Source of the DNA: Scopulibacillus_A cellulosilyticus
GTDB lineage: Bacteria; Bacillota; Bacilli; Bacillales; Sporolactobacillaceae
Direction: 5' to 3'
Length of the DNA stretch: 64,000 bases
Assembly: GCF_042665295.1 (NCBI RefSeq)
Contig: NZ_JBHTCO010000004.1
Location: 310,001 to 374,000 of the forward strand
Notes under the pieces: model-generated
The model's input: only the letters and a program-made list of their open reading frames with translations
Told to the model about the DNA's origin: nothing
The model's database searches: none
Made by a program: the position numbers and the translations under genes
Part shown: piece by piece, positions 42,281 through 52,342 of the stretch
Position numbering within the stretch: the stretch's first letter is position 1
Layout of the letters: every line of letters starts with the position of its first letter

Positions 42281-43948
42281 GTGAATAAGGCAGATTTAGT
42301 CATTACAAATGCCAACATTTTAACTCTTGATGGCGAAAACCGAAAAGCGGGCTCGTTAGCTGTCAGAAATGGCCGTATTATTGGCCTATGGACAAATGCT
42401 GAGCCGCCAAAAAGCGAGGTGACTATCTCACCCCAGACAGAAGTACTGGATTTAAGAGGCGCAACATTAATTCCGGGATTCATTGATACACATAACCATA
42501 TTTTGCATTATGCCCAGTCTAAAAATAAAGTTAATTGCAGCACACCGCCAAATCAGAACATTGATGATATTTTGGAAAATATTCGATTAAAAGTTGAAGA
42601 AACGCCTAAAGGACAATGGATTCAAGGATACGGCTATGATGATACGTTACTCGAGGATAAGCGTCATCCAACAAGGCAGGATTTAGATAAAGTTTCGCCT
42701 GATCATCCGGTTTTTATCACGCATATTTCCAGTCACTTAGCTGCAGGGAACAGCAAAGCATTAGAGTTAGCAGGAATTGGCGATAATGTATCTGATTTGA
42801 AAGGCGGGCATTTTGGCCGCGATGAAAGCGGACAAGTTAATGGCGTTCTTTATGAAGAACCGGCAATGGAACCGGTAATGAAGAAGATTCCTAATTATAC
42901 GGAAGAAGAACTGATAAGTCTATTAGGAGAAGCTTCACAGGATTATCTGGCGCAGGGGATTACGACAAATACAGACGCTGCTGTAGGAATGCATAATGGA
43001 GAAATAGAACTTAATATTCATCTTAAAGCGGCAAAACAGGGCACAAATCCAATGCGTACACAATTAATGATCATGCATACATTAATGCGGGACGGCGGTA
43101 TATTTGGCGGATACACCGCGAAACAAGTCGATGAAAAAATTCAAGAACAATCCGACAGTCTTGTTCGTCTCGACAGCGCAAAGTTATTTCAGGACGGTTC
43201 AATCCAAGGATTAACTGGTGCACTAAGGAAGCCTTATCACTGTGATTCAAAAGTATTGGGTGAGCTCTTCTTTGATCAAAAGGCCTTTAATGAAGAAATA
43301 TTAGACTTACATAAGCGCGGCTTTAGAATTGCGATTCATGGAAACGGTGATCGGGCGATAGGTTCAATTTTGGAAGCGTATACAAATGCGTTGGAAAAGG
43401 CGCCGCGATCAGATCATCGCCACCGTATTGAACATGTGCAAACGGCGACAGCAGAAGATTTGGATAAAATGAAAGCTCTTGGTGTGGCAGGTTCTGTTTT
43501 TATAAATCATGTTTATTATTGGGGAGACAGGCATAAACGAATATTCCTTGGACCTGATCGTGCCAAACGAATCAGCCCGCTGGCTGATATTGTTGAGCGT
43601 GATATTCTCTTTGCATTACATTCAGATTGCCCTGTCACACCAATTTCCCCTCTTTTCTCCGTATGGGCTGCAGTCAATCGCTTAACAAGGGAAGGGGAAG
43701 TTCTAGGGCCCGAACAAAGAATTGATGTCATTACCGCATTAAAATCAATGACTATATACGGGGCAAAATTTACTTTCGACGAAGAAAACAGTGGAAGCAT
43801 CGAATTAGGAAAGTGTGCGGATTTTGCGGTTTTAGAAGATGATCCAACAGAGGTTGATCCTAAGGATATTAAAGACATTTCGATACTTGCAACGATAATA
43901 GATGGAAAGGTTGTTTACGAGAAAAAGGGAAGTGTTCTTTTGAAATAG
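42281..43948 (+). CDS. Amidohydrolase (YtcJ family)
   Basis: A 555-aa metal-dependent hydrolase: GFIDTHNHILHY (metal HxH), IAIHGNGDRAIG, HRIEHVQTA and LHSDCPVTP are the YtcJ/amidohydrolase_3 motifs. GTG 42281 has GGGGAGAGG upstream. A DUF3311 protein and a sodium:solute symporter follow on the same strand, so it probably processes an imported amide- or ester-type compound. Substrate cannot be named. Confidence 0.87.
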   Translation: MNKADLVITNANILTLDGENRKAGSLAVRNGRIIGLWTNAEPPKSEVTISPQTEVLDLRGATLIPGFIDTHNHILHYAQSKNKVNCSTPPNQNIDDILENIRLKVEETPKGQWIQGYGYDDTLLEDKRHPTRQDLDKVSPDHPVFITHISSHLAAGNSKALELAGIGDNVSDLKGGHFGRDESGQVNGVLYEEPAMEPVMKKIPNYTEEELISLLGEASQDYLAQGITTNTDAAVGMHNGEIELNIHLKAAKQGTNPMRTQLMIMHTLMRDGGIFGGYTAKQVDEKIQEQSDSLVRLDSAKLFQDGSIQGLTGALRKPYHCDSKVLGELFFDQKAFNEEILDLHKRGFRIAIHGNGDRAIGSILEAYTNALEKAPRSDHRHRIEHVQTATAEDLDKMKALGVAGSVFINHVYYWGDRHKRIFLGPDRAKRISPLADIVERDILFALHSDCPVTPISPLFSVWAAVNRLTREGEVLGPEQRIDVITALKSMTIYGAKFTFDEENSGSIELGKCADFAVLEDDPTEVDPKDIKDISILATIIDGKVVYEKKGSVLLK

Positions 43949-43956
43949 TGCCAAAG

Positions 43957-43980
43957 GTCTCGGGATTAATTTCCCGAGAC
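43957..43980 (+). repeat. Inverted repeat after the amidohydrolase gene
   Basis: GTCTCGGGA/TCCCGAGAC, 9-bp perfect arms around a six-base loop, with no T-run. It may slow RNA decay or pause polymerase rather than terminate. Confidence 0.5.
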
Positions 43981-44052
43981 TATAAATAAAGTAAACTGAT
44001 AAAAATTCCTAATATTCCGTAATTTTGTTTAAATTAAGAAGGGCGGGAGCTT

Positions 44053-44283
44053 ATGTCATTTCGACAGGTAGCCAGCGTTATCATTGGTATCGTTATTCCA
44101 TTTATTGCTGTGGTCGGTATGTTGCCTTTTATTGGGAGATTAGATGTTCATGTCTTTGGTATTCCATTTCTCTATTTCTGGATGTTTATGTGGTTTCCGC
44201 TGACATCTGTTTGTCTGTGGATTTGCTGGTTTGCTTTTGACAAGCCCAGGTTTAAAGAATCGGCAAAAGGAAGTGATGAATAG
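44053..44283 (+). CDS. DUF3311 small membrane protein (symporter partner)
   Basis: A 76-aa protein with two transmembrane helices and the family segment LPFIGRLDVHVFGIPFLYFW. DUF3311 proteins, such as YhjC of B. subtilis, are encoded directly before sodium:solute symporters and probably form a complex with them. Stop TAG shares its last base with the symporter GTG start. GGGCGGGAG lies before the ATG. Confidence 0.87.
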   Translation: MSFRQVASVIIGIVIPFIAVVGMLPFIGRLDVHVFGIPFLYFWMFMWFPLTSVCLWICWFAFDKPRFKESAKGSDE

Positions 44284-45740
44284 TGGCTGCTCTTGTTTTT
44301 GCTGTCGTTATTTTATTGACCCTTTTCCTTGCGTTATATTCCCGCCGCGGTAATGATATGTTGAACATTGAGCAATATTTAGTCGGCGGCAGGTCATTTG
44401 GCGGTATCTTAGTTTTCTTTTTAGCGGTTGGTGAAATTTACAGCATCGGAACAATGATTGGATTTCCCGGAGGTATTTTCGGGCAAGGTCCAAGTTACGG
44501 CATTTGGTTTCTCGGCTATATATTGTTAGGTTACACACTTCTCTATTTCATCATGCCAATGATCTGGCGGGCGGGAAAGCAATATGGAGCCATGACAGTT
44601 CCCGATATTTTTAAGCATCATTATTCCCATAGAGGTGTTGAAGTGGTTGTTGCGATAACGATAGTCATTGCGGCAATTCCTTGGGCACAATTACAGTTTG
44701 AAGGATTAGCTGTTGCACTCAGTGCGTTAGGTTTCCATTTTTCCATGACTACATTAGTTATTATATCAGGATGTATCGCATTCTTTTATGTATTTGCTTC
44801 CGGTATAAAGGCGCCGGCATTGATTTCCTTTGTCAAGGATGTCCTCGTCATTGGGGCGGTTATCATTACAGGCGTTGTTGCGGTAACGAAGGTTGGCGGC
44901 GTTTCTCATCTATTCAATATTGCAGAGCAGCATGGAGCACCCGTAACAATTAACAGTTCAGAAGCCATTATTTTTGCCATGTCAACAATTGTTTTTCAGG
45001 CTTTGGGATTTGCTTGTGCACCAACGATTGCTGCTGTTGCGTTTACAGGTAAATCGGAAGCAACGATGAAGAAAACACAAACATTTATGCCTCTATACAT
45101 GCTCATGTATCCTTTCTTAATCTTTGCAACCTACTATACTTTTGTTGCTGCACCGGGACTTAAAAATCCGGACAATGCATTTATGGCTACAGTGACATCA
45201 ATTATGCCATCGTGGTTAATTGGTCTGGTGGCAGCCGGAGCAGCGCTTTCGGGTCTTTTGGTACTTGCCATTAATTGTTTAGGGCTTGGTGCGAATGTTT
45301 CAAGAAATCTCTTGCCCAATATTTCAGAAAGGTCACAGAGGAAGTGGGTGAGAATGGTTATTGTTATGTACCTTTTAGTAGCAATCGTTTTAACTTTGTT
45401 TACATCACAGTTAATGTTAACTGTCATCAACATTAATTATTATCTAACTACACAAATTCTCCCTGGGTTATTAGCTGTTTTTTTCTCTCGTAAAATCAAT
45501 GCGGCTGGTATTATATCAGGAATTGTGGTGGGGGTTGTCTCTGCACTAACTATGTATTTTACCCATGTCAATTTTTATGGGATTAACATTGGACTGATCG
45601 CCCTAGTGTTAAACTTTATTGTGACATTTGCAGTCAGCGCAGCATTTGGTAAAAATTATAAATTGGTTAAGCCAATTCATAATCCGGACATTCAACCAAA
45701 AAATGATGATGATAATCCGCCAACTGTGGTCGTTGAATAG
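44283..45740 (+). CDS. Sodium:solute symporter family transporter
   Basis: A 485-aa SSS-family protein with about 13 helices; the early segment NIEQYLVGGRSFGGILVFF...GFPGGIFGQGPSYGIWF is typical of the YhjB/MctP-like monocarboxylate group. GTG 44283 overlaps the DUF3311 stop, giving translational coupling. Substrate probably an organic acid or the substrate/product of the upstream amidohydrolase (inference). Confidence 0.89.
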   Translation: MAALVFAVVILLTLFLALYSRRGNDMLNIEQYLVGGRSFGGILVFFLAVGEIYSIGTMIGFPGGIFGQGPSYGIWFLGYILLGYTLLYFIMPMIWRAGKQYGAMTVPDIFKHHYSHRGVEVVVAITIVIAAIPWAQLQFEGLAVALSALGFHFSMTTLVIISGCIAFFYVFASGIKAPALISFVKDVLVIGAVIITGVVAVTKVGGVSHLFNIAEQHGAPVTINSSEAIIFAMSTIVFQALGFACAPTIAAVAFTGKSEATMKKTQTFMPLYMLMYPFLIFATYYTFVAAPGLKNPDNAFMATVTSIMPSWLIGLVAAGAALSGLLVLAINCLGLGANVSRNLLPNISERSQRKWVRMVIVMYLLVAIVLTLFTSQLMLTVININYYLTTQILPGLLAVFFSRKINAAGIISGIVVGVVSALTMYFTHVNFYGINIGLIALVLNFIVTFAVSAAFGKNYKLVKPIHNPDIQPKNDDDNPPTVVVE

Positions 45741-45774
45741 TACAAAGGCATGAGCTTAGCTTAACAAGCATACA

Positions 45775-45815
45775 ATACACCTGCTTCCCTTTAGGAAACG
45801 GGTGTATTTAGTTTG
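45775..45815 (+). terminator. Intrinsic terminator after the symporter
   Basis: ATACACC pairs with GGTGTAT, inner TTCC with GGAA around a five-base loop, then a T-rich run. Confidence 0.62.
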
Positions 45816-45884
45816 TTTTCATACGTTAAGTATAAATTGGCAGCAGTAGAGGCCAATTCGACGAAGTGGCCAGTTGCCTGCGCC

Positions 45885-46811
45885 TTAAGGCTTGGCACCA
45901 CCCAAATTTTCTTTATAGTACGAGTAGATAAATGAGAGAAATGTTTCACCAGGAAGTGTCAGTTTCTTATCATCATATATCGTGAAAAATTTTCGTTTTA
46001 AAGGGATTCCTTGGATAGATAATTGCCGAAGTGTTTTTAACCGAAGTTCCTTTAGGACGGCGACTTTTGAGATGATTGAAATACCCATTCCCGATTCAAC
46101 CGCGGATTTAATCGACTCGGTATTCTCCAGTTCAAGAACAATGTTTAATTGATCCGGGTCAAGATTGTTTCTCTTTAACTGTTCCTCAATAACCCGCCTT
46201 GTGCCTGATCCTGATTCCCGCAGAATGATTGGTGCAGAGAAAAGTTCCTTTTGACTAATAAAATAGTTTTTGTCGTTAAGGATAGAATGTGACCATTCAT
46301 AAGGTGTGATAACAACTAATTCGTCTTCTAAAAATGGTCTCTGACAAAATTGCGGGTAAGAAATGTCAGATTGGATAAAGGCAAGCTGAATTTCTCCGTT
46401 TGAAAGTTTCTTGATAATTTGTTCGGAATTGTATATTTTCATTATTATTTGTACATTGGGGTATTGTTTTTTGTAAAGACCGAGTACATAAGGAAGAATA
46501 TGCTCGCCGATTGTTACACTTGCGCCAATAATCAATTCGCCATGAATCGACCCTGAAAACTGGGCAATCTCTCTTTCTGTTTGAGAAACCAAGTTTAATA
46601 TTTTTTCAGCAGATTGAAACAGAATTTCGCCTGCTTGGGTTAAGTCAATCTTCTTGGTGGTTCTTTTAAAGAGTTTTACATTAAGAGATTCTTCAAGCTG
46701 CTGAATTTGTGAGCTGACACTTGGCTGTGAAAGATGAAGGATTTTCGCAGTTTTAGAAAAATTTTTCTGCTTGGCAGCGGTATAAAACACTTTTAAATGT
46801 TCAAAGTTCAT
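45885..46811 (-). CDS. LysR family transcriptional regulator
   Basis: A 308-aa regulator with an N-terminal winged helix (FSKTAKILHLSQPSVSSQIQQLEESL) and a periplasmic-binding-like effector domain (about 90-300). The effector-domain start GELIIGASVTIGEHILPYVLG and RESGSGTRRVIEEQL resemble the CysL/YeiE group. Its neighbours upstream and downstream give no clear target. Start ATG with AAAGGAG upstream. Confidence 0.88.
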   Translation of the reverse strand: MNFEHLKVFYTAAKQKNFSKTAKILHLSQPSVSSQIQQLEESLNVKLFKRTTKKIDLTQAGEILFQSAEKILNLVSQTEREIAQFSGSIHGELIIGASVTIGEHILPYVLGLYKKQYPNVQIIMKIYNSEQIIKKLSNGEIQLAFIQSDISYPQFCQRPFLEDELVVITPYEWSHSILNDKNYFISQKELFSAPIILRESGSGTRRVIEEQLKRNNLDPDQLNIVLELENTESIKSAVESGMGISIISKVAVLKELRLKTLRQLSIQGIPLKRKFFTIYDDKKLTLPGETFLSFIYSYYKENLGGAKP

Positions 46812-46963
46812 TTTTTCTCCTTTAGATATTTTATATTTATTTGTGTTAATGTCCTATCATTTGGTTTAGTTATATTATTTATCAAACATCCGAATATGTC
46901 AAAATATTTCGAAGGTATTGAACAACTTAAGATATGGCAATTTAGAAGTACAAAGCTACAGTG

Positions 46964-46996
46964 AAAAACAAGTAACTTATAGGTTACTTGTTTTTT
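46964..46996 (-). terminator. Terminator after the CocE-type hydrolase (bidirectional)
   Basis: Perfect 11-bp stem AAACAAGTAAC/GTTACTTGTTT with a six-base loop; T-runs follow on both strands. Confidence 0.78.
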
Positions 46997-47085
46997 GCAG
47001 GGAAGAAGCAATAGAAGCAATTTATAATTGCAGATCTTAATTAAAATGCCGAAGTTCCATAGGAGATGTAGCCAGCGAAGCATAA

Positions 47086-48843
47086 TTATTTTTTTGCCGG
47101 GATAATCGGCAAAATAACATGCGACGGATACTTTTCATTATGATATATAGCTTGCTTTGCAATTTTTACTTCAGTACTATCCTTCATCGTTCTTCCGGTA
47201 TTTGGATTAATATCAAACCTTGGAAAATTACTTGAGGAAACTTCAATTCTAATAGAATGGCCGGGAAGAAAGACATTACTGGTTGACCATAAGTCAATTT
47301 CATACTCAACGACTTCTCCATCTAAGTCAGCTTCCGGTATAAAGCCGTTTCTGTATCTGGCACGTATAATGCCATCTGTTAAATTATAGGCCGTACCATC
47401 CGGCAGCACATCAACAAGTTTTCCGGTAAAATCCGTATCTTTCGCATCAGTTTTCGCCCAAAGTTTGACTTTAACTGGCCCTGTAACTTCAAGCGCTTCT
47501 TCTAAAGGTTCCGATGTATAAACTAAAACGTCGTCTCTTTCCTCAACTTTCCTTTGATCAAGAGGTCCTACCTGATTGATGCCGTCGTATAAAGTCCCGC
47601 CGCCTTGAGTTAACACCGGATGATGCGGATCATAGATAAACTGATCAACAGGTTCATCAGCCGGTTTTTTTACTGTTAAACGTCCGTCACCGTTTCTTGT
47701 ATTAGCTTTTCCTTCACTATGAAAATAATAAGGTGTATATATTGTACGGGCGAGCGGCCACTCTTGTTCATCACGCCATTCATTAATTCCCATCACAAAG
47801 ATTTTAACCGGCGCTTCTCCCGTAATGTCCGTATCAATGTTTTTCAGCCAATAATCAAACCAGCGTATATGAAGATTAGTAAGGTCTTCTTTGAGATCAA
47901 TCCAATTTTCGGAAGCGTGAACACCAAATGATCGCTCACCAATAAGGGAACTGAAATCACCATGCGCCCATGGGCCAACGATTAATTTTTGATTATCTTT
48001 TACCTTTGGGTCTTCCGCTTGTTTCTTGATTTTTATGTAATTATCAATCGTGGAACCTAATAAGCAGTCATACCATCCGCCGGCATGATAAGCGGGAATA
48101 TTAATTTGTTCGAACTTTCCTGCAATACCTGTCTTGTCCCAAAAGTCATCTTCCAGATTATATTGTAAGAGTTCAAAGAAAAAGTCAGCGACGCCAAGTT
48201 CTTTGATCGGCGGCCACTCATTAATAGGCGAATAGCGGTACCATTCGCTTATATTGTTAAAACTCTTTGCCAAGGAATTCATAGCTTCAGCATATGTTTT
48301 TTCATTTTTATGTTTTCTTTTTAATAAATCAGGTACTATCGATTCAAGAACCCAAGTCTCAAAAAGGCCCAATTCATAGGCGCCATTATGGAATAGCAGA
48401 CCGTTTCTGGAATCATGAGAAGTCATTGCCGGGAAAATCGCATATAGATGCGGCGGCCGTTCACTTGCTGCTGATAACTGAGTAAATCCGTAATAAGAAA
48501 GACCAAACATTCCTACTTTGCCAGATGAATAAGGAAGCTTGGCTGCCCATTCTACCGTATCATAACCGTCGGCAGCCTCGTACTTAAATGGAAAGAACTC
48601 TCCTTCAGATTTATACCGCCCCCGGACATCCTGAATAATAACAACGTAGCCGTTTTCAACAAGCCTGTTTGTATCGAGATAACGGTGTGAATAAAAGGGT
48701 AAATCCTTACTATATGGCAGGCGGGTGAGCATGACAGGGAATTGTCCATCTTGATTAGGTCTATAAATATCAGAATAAAGAATTGTACCATCCCGCTTTG
48801 TACAAGGAACATTTTTTTCTAATAAGATTTGTGATGTTTTCAT
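47086..48843 (-). CDS. CocE/NonD family hydrolase (X-Pro dipeptidyl-peptidase S15-like)
   Basis: A 585-aa serine hydrolase. Residues 1-320 form the alpha/beta-hydrolase with the nucleophile in GMFGLSYYGF and oxyanion segment QDVRGRYKSEG; the C-terminal third is the jelly-roll PepX_C domain ending in PGHSIRIEVSSSNFPRFDINPN. Family members cleave esters, acyl-amino compounds or X-Pro peptides. GAGGAG lies before the ATG. No signal peptide. Confidence 0.9.
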   Translation of the reverse strand: MKTSQILLEKNVPCTKRDGTILYSDIYRPNQDGQFPVMLTRLPYSKDLPFYSHRYLDTNRLVENGYVVIIQDVRGRYKSEGEFFPFKYEAADGYDTVEWAAKLPYSSGKVGMFGLSYYGFTQLSAASERPPHLYAIFPAMTSHDSRNGLLFHNGAYELGLFETWVLESIVPDLLKRKHKNEKTYAEAMNSLAKSFNNISEWYRYSPINEWPPIKELGVADFFFELLQYNLEDDFWDKTGIAGKFEQINIPAYHAGGWYDCLLGSTIDNYIKIKKQAEDPKVKDNQKLIVGPWAHGDFSSLIGERSFGVHASENWIDLKEDLTNLHIRWFDYWLKNIDTDITGEAPVKIFVMGINEWRDEQEWPLARTIYTPYYFHSEGKANTRNGDGRLTVKKPADEPVDQFIYDPHHPVLTQGGGTLYDGINQVGPLDQRKVEERDDVLVYTSEPLEEALEVTGPVKVKLWAKTDAKDTDFTGKLVDVLPDGTAYNLTDGIIRARYRNGFIPEADLDGEVVEYEIDLWSTSNVFLPGHSIRIEVSSSNFPRFDINPNTGRTMKDSTEVKIAKQAIYHNEKYPSHVILPIIPAKK

Positions 48844-49149
48844 AAAATTAAACTCCTCTTTTAAGAATTAGATCGAAATTAGCCCCTGTTAATATCATAG
48901 CATAATAGTTTTTTTATAGATTGAATAATGCGAATATTTATGACAAGTACCTTTATATTTGTTCAATTTGATGCTGATCATTAGGCCCGAAGCTGGGAAT
49001 TCCGCAAATGATTTAAAGCCGTGCCCAATTCGGTGTTATAAAATTGTTGAAAATGAAATTGAGTGAGTTTTTTTAGAAATAAAGTAAATCATTCCTGCCA
49101 ACGACAGGAATGATTTTAAAAATGCTTTGGCATTTTTCAGAAGGATAGT
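48844..49149. other. 306-base intergenic region
   Basis: Contains the upstream region of the CocE gene and, from 49086 to 49137, two hairpins after the SASP gene. No ORF with a start site is seen. Confidence 0.5.
49086..49137 (-). terminator. Double hairpin after the SASP gene
   Basis: On the minus strand first AAAAATGC/GCATTTTT (49118-49137) with a T-run, then a 12-bp stem AAATCATTCCTG/CAGGAATGATTT (49086-49116). Either can terminate. Confidence 0.7.
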
Positions 49150-49425
49150 TTATTGCTTATTTTTTAAGCTGTTTTCAGCCATTTGAACCATTTCTTTAAC
49201 CATTTGCCCGCCAATATTGCCGCCGATCTTTCCGGCTTGTTTGGCGGTTATATCGCCATTATAGCCTTTTTTTAAGGGAACCCCAAGATCTTGGGCCATT
49301 TCGTACTTTGCATTTTCCGGACGATTGACATTGACATTGTAACCTTGTTCAGCCATGACTTTTTCTTTAAGCTGCTGCATGCCCTTTTTTGCTCCAGGAA
49401 CAAGATAATGGTTATTATTAGCCAT
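49150..49425 (-). CDS. Alpha/beta-type small acid-soluble spore protein
   Basis: Spore-core protein that coats and protects DNA. The C-terminal block ITAKQAGKIGGNIGGQMVKEMV and the GPR-protease region KYEMAQDLGV are clear. At 91 aa it is longer than the usual 60-72: a polar N-terminal stretch of about 20 residues (NNNHYLVPGAKKG) precedes the conserved part, as in some SASPs outside Bacillus proper. Excellent GGAGG before the ATG. Expected forespore (SigG) expression; I could not fix the promoter. Confidence 0.9.
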   Translation of the reverse strand: MANNNHYLVPGAKKGMQQLKEKVMAEQGYNVNVNRPENAKYEMAQDLGVPLKKGYNGDITAKQAGKIGGNIGGQMVKEMVQMAENSLKNKQ

Positions 49426-49479
49426 AAATAAACCTCCTTCATTGCTATTATTCCCAATTATCTTTGGAATTTGTAATTA

Positions 49480-49517
49480 AAATAAAAACCCCCTCGACCT
49501 TATAAAAGGGGAGGGGG
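49480..49517 (-). terminator. Intrinsic terminator after ltaS
   Basis: CCCCCTC pairs with GAGGGGG, with inner CCTT/AAGG, followed on the minus strand by TTTTTATTTT. Confidence 0.78.
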
Positions 49518-49551
49518 AAATGGATTAGTTATTTATATTCTCGTTTTTTGA

Positions 49552-51588
49552 TTATTTATCTGATTGGCTGTTACTATCTCCACCAGAGGAATTTTGTTTC
49601 AGAGCTTTTTCATGTTTTTTTTCAGCCACACCAGGAATTTTTAATTTATCCTCATTGGTTAAGCCCTGTGTTTGGTCGCTGGCATAGTTTATTTTCGCCC
49701 TATTGACCGGTTTATATCCTTTAGGATGATAGAAGCGAAGCAAATCGCCGTATACAACTTTATCGGAAAGGGCAAGTTCTTTTTTAACTACATTGTCATA
49801 AGGTTTGCAGGCCTTAGGATTTGCAGCAACCTTGCCTGATGGGTTTTGATAACAAACACCGTTGACTTGAGTGTATTTAGGTGTAGCAAAATCACCGTTT
49901 CTAAATGGTACAATTTGTCTGTGATCATTTGATAACAGGTCAGAACCGAAAGAGATATAATCCTTCGTATCAACACCAAGCAGGTGCAGGATTGTCGGAC
50001 GAACATCAACTTCGCCGCCATAGGTATGATCAATTTTACCTTTTACACCAGGAACGTGAATGAACAATGGTACTCTTTGTAATTGAGCATTCTCATACGG
50101 TGTAATTTTTTGTCCCATAACTTGAGACATGGCTTTGTTATGGTTTTCTGAAATACCATAGTGGTCACCATATAATACGATAATAGTATGGTTGTATAGA
50201 CCGTCCTTCTTCAGGTTATTAAAGAATTGTTCAAGCGCTTCGTCCATGTAGTGCGCTGTTTGGAAATAACGGTTAACCACACTGTCCCCGGTATCGGCAG
50301 CAGGGAAGTCGATATCTTCCTTAGGCAAGACGAACGGGAAGTGGTTCGACAGCCAAATCATTTTAGCGTAGAACGGTTGTTTAAGTCCTTCAAGGTATGG
50401 CATAGATTCTTGTACAAACGGTTTGTCTTTCATACCGTAGTTGATAACGTTCTTATCACTCATATCATAATATTGAGAGTCAAAGAATTTCTCATAACCC
50501 AATGCTTTGTACATATCATCACGATTCCAGAATGAACCGGTGTTACCGTGCAAGGCAGCAGTCGTATAGCCGCGTTGATCGAGAATCGATGGCGCTGCTT
50601 GATATGTGTTTGAAGATTTAGTTGAAAAGACCGATCCTTGTGGCAACGGGAATAATGAGTTTTCCATCATAAACTCAGCATCTGATGTTTTACCTTGGCC
50701 TGTTTGGTGGAAAAAGTTATCAAAGTAGAACGTGTTCTTATCATGAGTCAGCTTGTTCAAAAATGGTGTAACTTCTTTTCCGTCAAGTTTATAATTAATC
50801 ATCCAATTTTGCAGGGATTCCATTGATATATATATAACGTTCATCCCTTTGGCTTTACCATAGTATTCAGGATTTGGTTTAGTGTAATTGGATTTCGTCC
50901 AGTTTTCAACGTCTGTTAAGTCGTTGCTGTCAGCAAACGCTCTTTGTGCTGTTGTCATGGAGGTTTGAATAATGTCGTATATTTGATAATTGTATTGACC
51001 AAGATATTTAACAAGATAGTTTCGGTCAAATGTCCGGCTTAACAGCTGCGGACGATCGGCTTCCGCAAGACTCAAGTTAACTATGAAAACCATAATCGCT
51101 GTGGTAAATACAGCCAGCACTGCACGGCCTTTTATACGTTCTTGCGGCTTGATGACTTTAAACAGGATCAGTGCAAGAATAATGATCGTATCTGCAAAGA
51201 ATAAGATATCATACGGCTTCATAAGGGCCGTGGCGCTTCCAGAAACTTCGCCAAAGTTTTGAGTCTGTGCAAGTGTCGGCAGAGTAATGAAATCGTTAAA
51301 AAACCGGTAATAAACGACATTTGCATATAATACAAAAGATAAGATGAAATTGATGATAAACATCGCCCAATATCGGCCGCGCCCTTTAAAGAATAAGGCT
51401 ATACCAAAGAAAAAGAGTGCCGAACTGATTGGGTTAATGAAAAGCAAGAATGCCTGCATCTTGTTATCAATGCCAAGATGAAACTGCGTCTTATACGTGA
51501 TATAAGTTTTTGCCCAGAACATGATAACTACTACAAAAAATAAAATAAATTTTTTATTTAGTAGGCTCTGGATTTTTTTTAGATTCAT
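49552..51588 (-). CDS. ltaS: Lipoteichoic acid synthase family protein (LtaS type)
   Basis: Polymerises glycerol phosphate from phosphatidylglycerol outside the membrane. Of 678 aa, about residues 12-172 carry five transmembrane helices; the extracellular sulfatase-fold domain has metal ligand E257 (ISMESLQ), nucleophile T301 (GQGKTSDAEF) and YGDHYGISENH. ATG 51588 was chosen: GAGGAGG lies twelve bases upstream, and the frame extension to 51828 would cross a clear promoter. The C-terminal tail is rich in S, N and Q. Bacilli have several paralogs (LtaS, YfnI, YqgS); which this is cannot be told. Confidence 0.92.
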   Translation of the reverse strand: MNLKKIQSLLNKKFILFFVVVIMFWAKTYITYKTQFHLGIDNKMQAFLLFINPISSALFFFGIALFFKGRGRYWAMFIINFILSFVLYANVVYYRFFNDFITLPTLAQTQNFGEVSGSATALMKPYDILFFADTIIILALILFKVIKPQERIKGRAVLAVFTTAIMVFIVNLSLAEADRPQLLSRTFDRNYLVKYLGQYNYQIYDIIQTSMTTAQRAFADSNDLTDVENWTKSNYTKPNPEYYGKAKGMNVIYISMESLQNWMINYKLDGKEVTPFLNKLTHDKNTFYFDNFFHQTGQGKTSDAEFMMENSLFPLPQGSVFSTKSSNTYQAAPSILDQRGYTTAALHGNTGSFWNRDDMYKALGYEKFFDSQYYDMSDKNVINYGMKDKPFVQESMPYLEGLKQPFYAKMIWLSNHFPFVLPKEDIDFPAADTGDSVVNRYFQTAHYMDEALEQFFNNLKKDGLYNHTIIVLYGDHYGISENHNKAMSQVMGQKITPYENAQLQRVPLFIHVPGVKGKIDHTYGGEVDVRPTILHLLGVDTKDYISFGSDLLSNDHRQIVPFRNGDFATPKYTQVNGVCYQNPSGKVAANPKACKPYDNVVKKELALSDKVVYGDLLRFYHPKGYKPVNRAKINYASDQTQGLTNEDKLKIPGVAEKKHEKALKQNSSGGDSNSQSDK

Positions 51589-51718
51589 ATTTTTTTTGTA
51601 CCTCCTCATTGCCAACAATGACTTCAAGGTTTCTCCCGTTTTTTTTTTAACATCAAATGCTATAGGCAGACAACCCCCCCTCGAAAAAAAGAGAGAGCAG
51701 CAAAACATATTCCACATT

Positions 51719-51746
51719 ATTTTAGCGCGCTGATAAAAAATGTCAA
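51719..51746 (-). promoter_or_regulatory. SigA promoter of ltaS
   Basis: On the minus strand TTGACA (51746-51741), a 16-base spacer, TAAAAT (51724-51719). The leader to the ATG is about 125 bases. Confidence 0.75.
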
Positions 51747-52342
51747 GTGTAAGTCCTGTTTGACCGCTGTGACAAGGGTAATTGATTCTATTACAATTAT
51801 AGCCAAAAATAAGAGGAAATCGTAACATTTGTGCAGCGGCGGGATTTATAGCTGTAAAATAAATGTATGTCCTGAATTAAATTATGATTTATAAATTTAA
51901 TTTTATGAGTTGAAATTTTATATTTCTTATTTCTGAATATTTTAACAGAGGGTGTTAAGTTCCGTTTTTGAGGCAATATTACTATAAGTATTTACCCATA
52001 TTAAGAAGCAATAAAACCATTTTAAATTTTTAAATGATTTATTTGGGTGATAAGTCCTGTTTTTATAATTATAATTGTGTAAGTAGTTCCTTTTTCAAAT
52101 ATAACAAAAAAACCGACGAAAGAGGAGAGCCTGGTTAATCATTATTCAATTTAAATTTTTTGGGGTATGTTAAAAAAGATGTGAAAAATTACATGATTAC
52201 CATATGAAACAATGGTGCGGGTTAATATTAATTTAGCAAAACATATGGACGTTTAAAATAAGAATGAAGAACGGTTCATTTTAAGAAAGATAAACAAGTT
52301 TTATTTAAGAACCTTCAACTTGACTTTAAGTTTTTAACGTAA

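Noticed and set aside
46808..47083. 91-codon minus-strand ORF between the LysR and CocE genes
   Set aside because: It crosses the CocE terminator hairpin, has no ribosome binding site and a low-complexity leucine-rich translation.
51589..51828. 80-codon N-terminal extension of LtaS
   Set aside because: It would run through a TTGACA-N16-TAAAAT promoter, and the conserved protein starts at 51588 after GAGGAGG.
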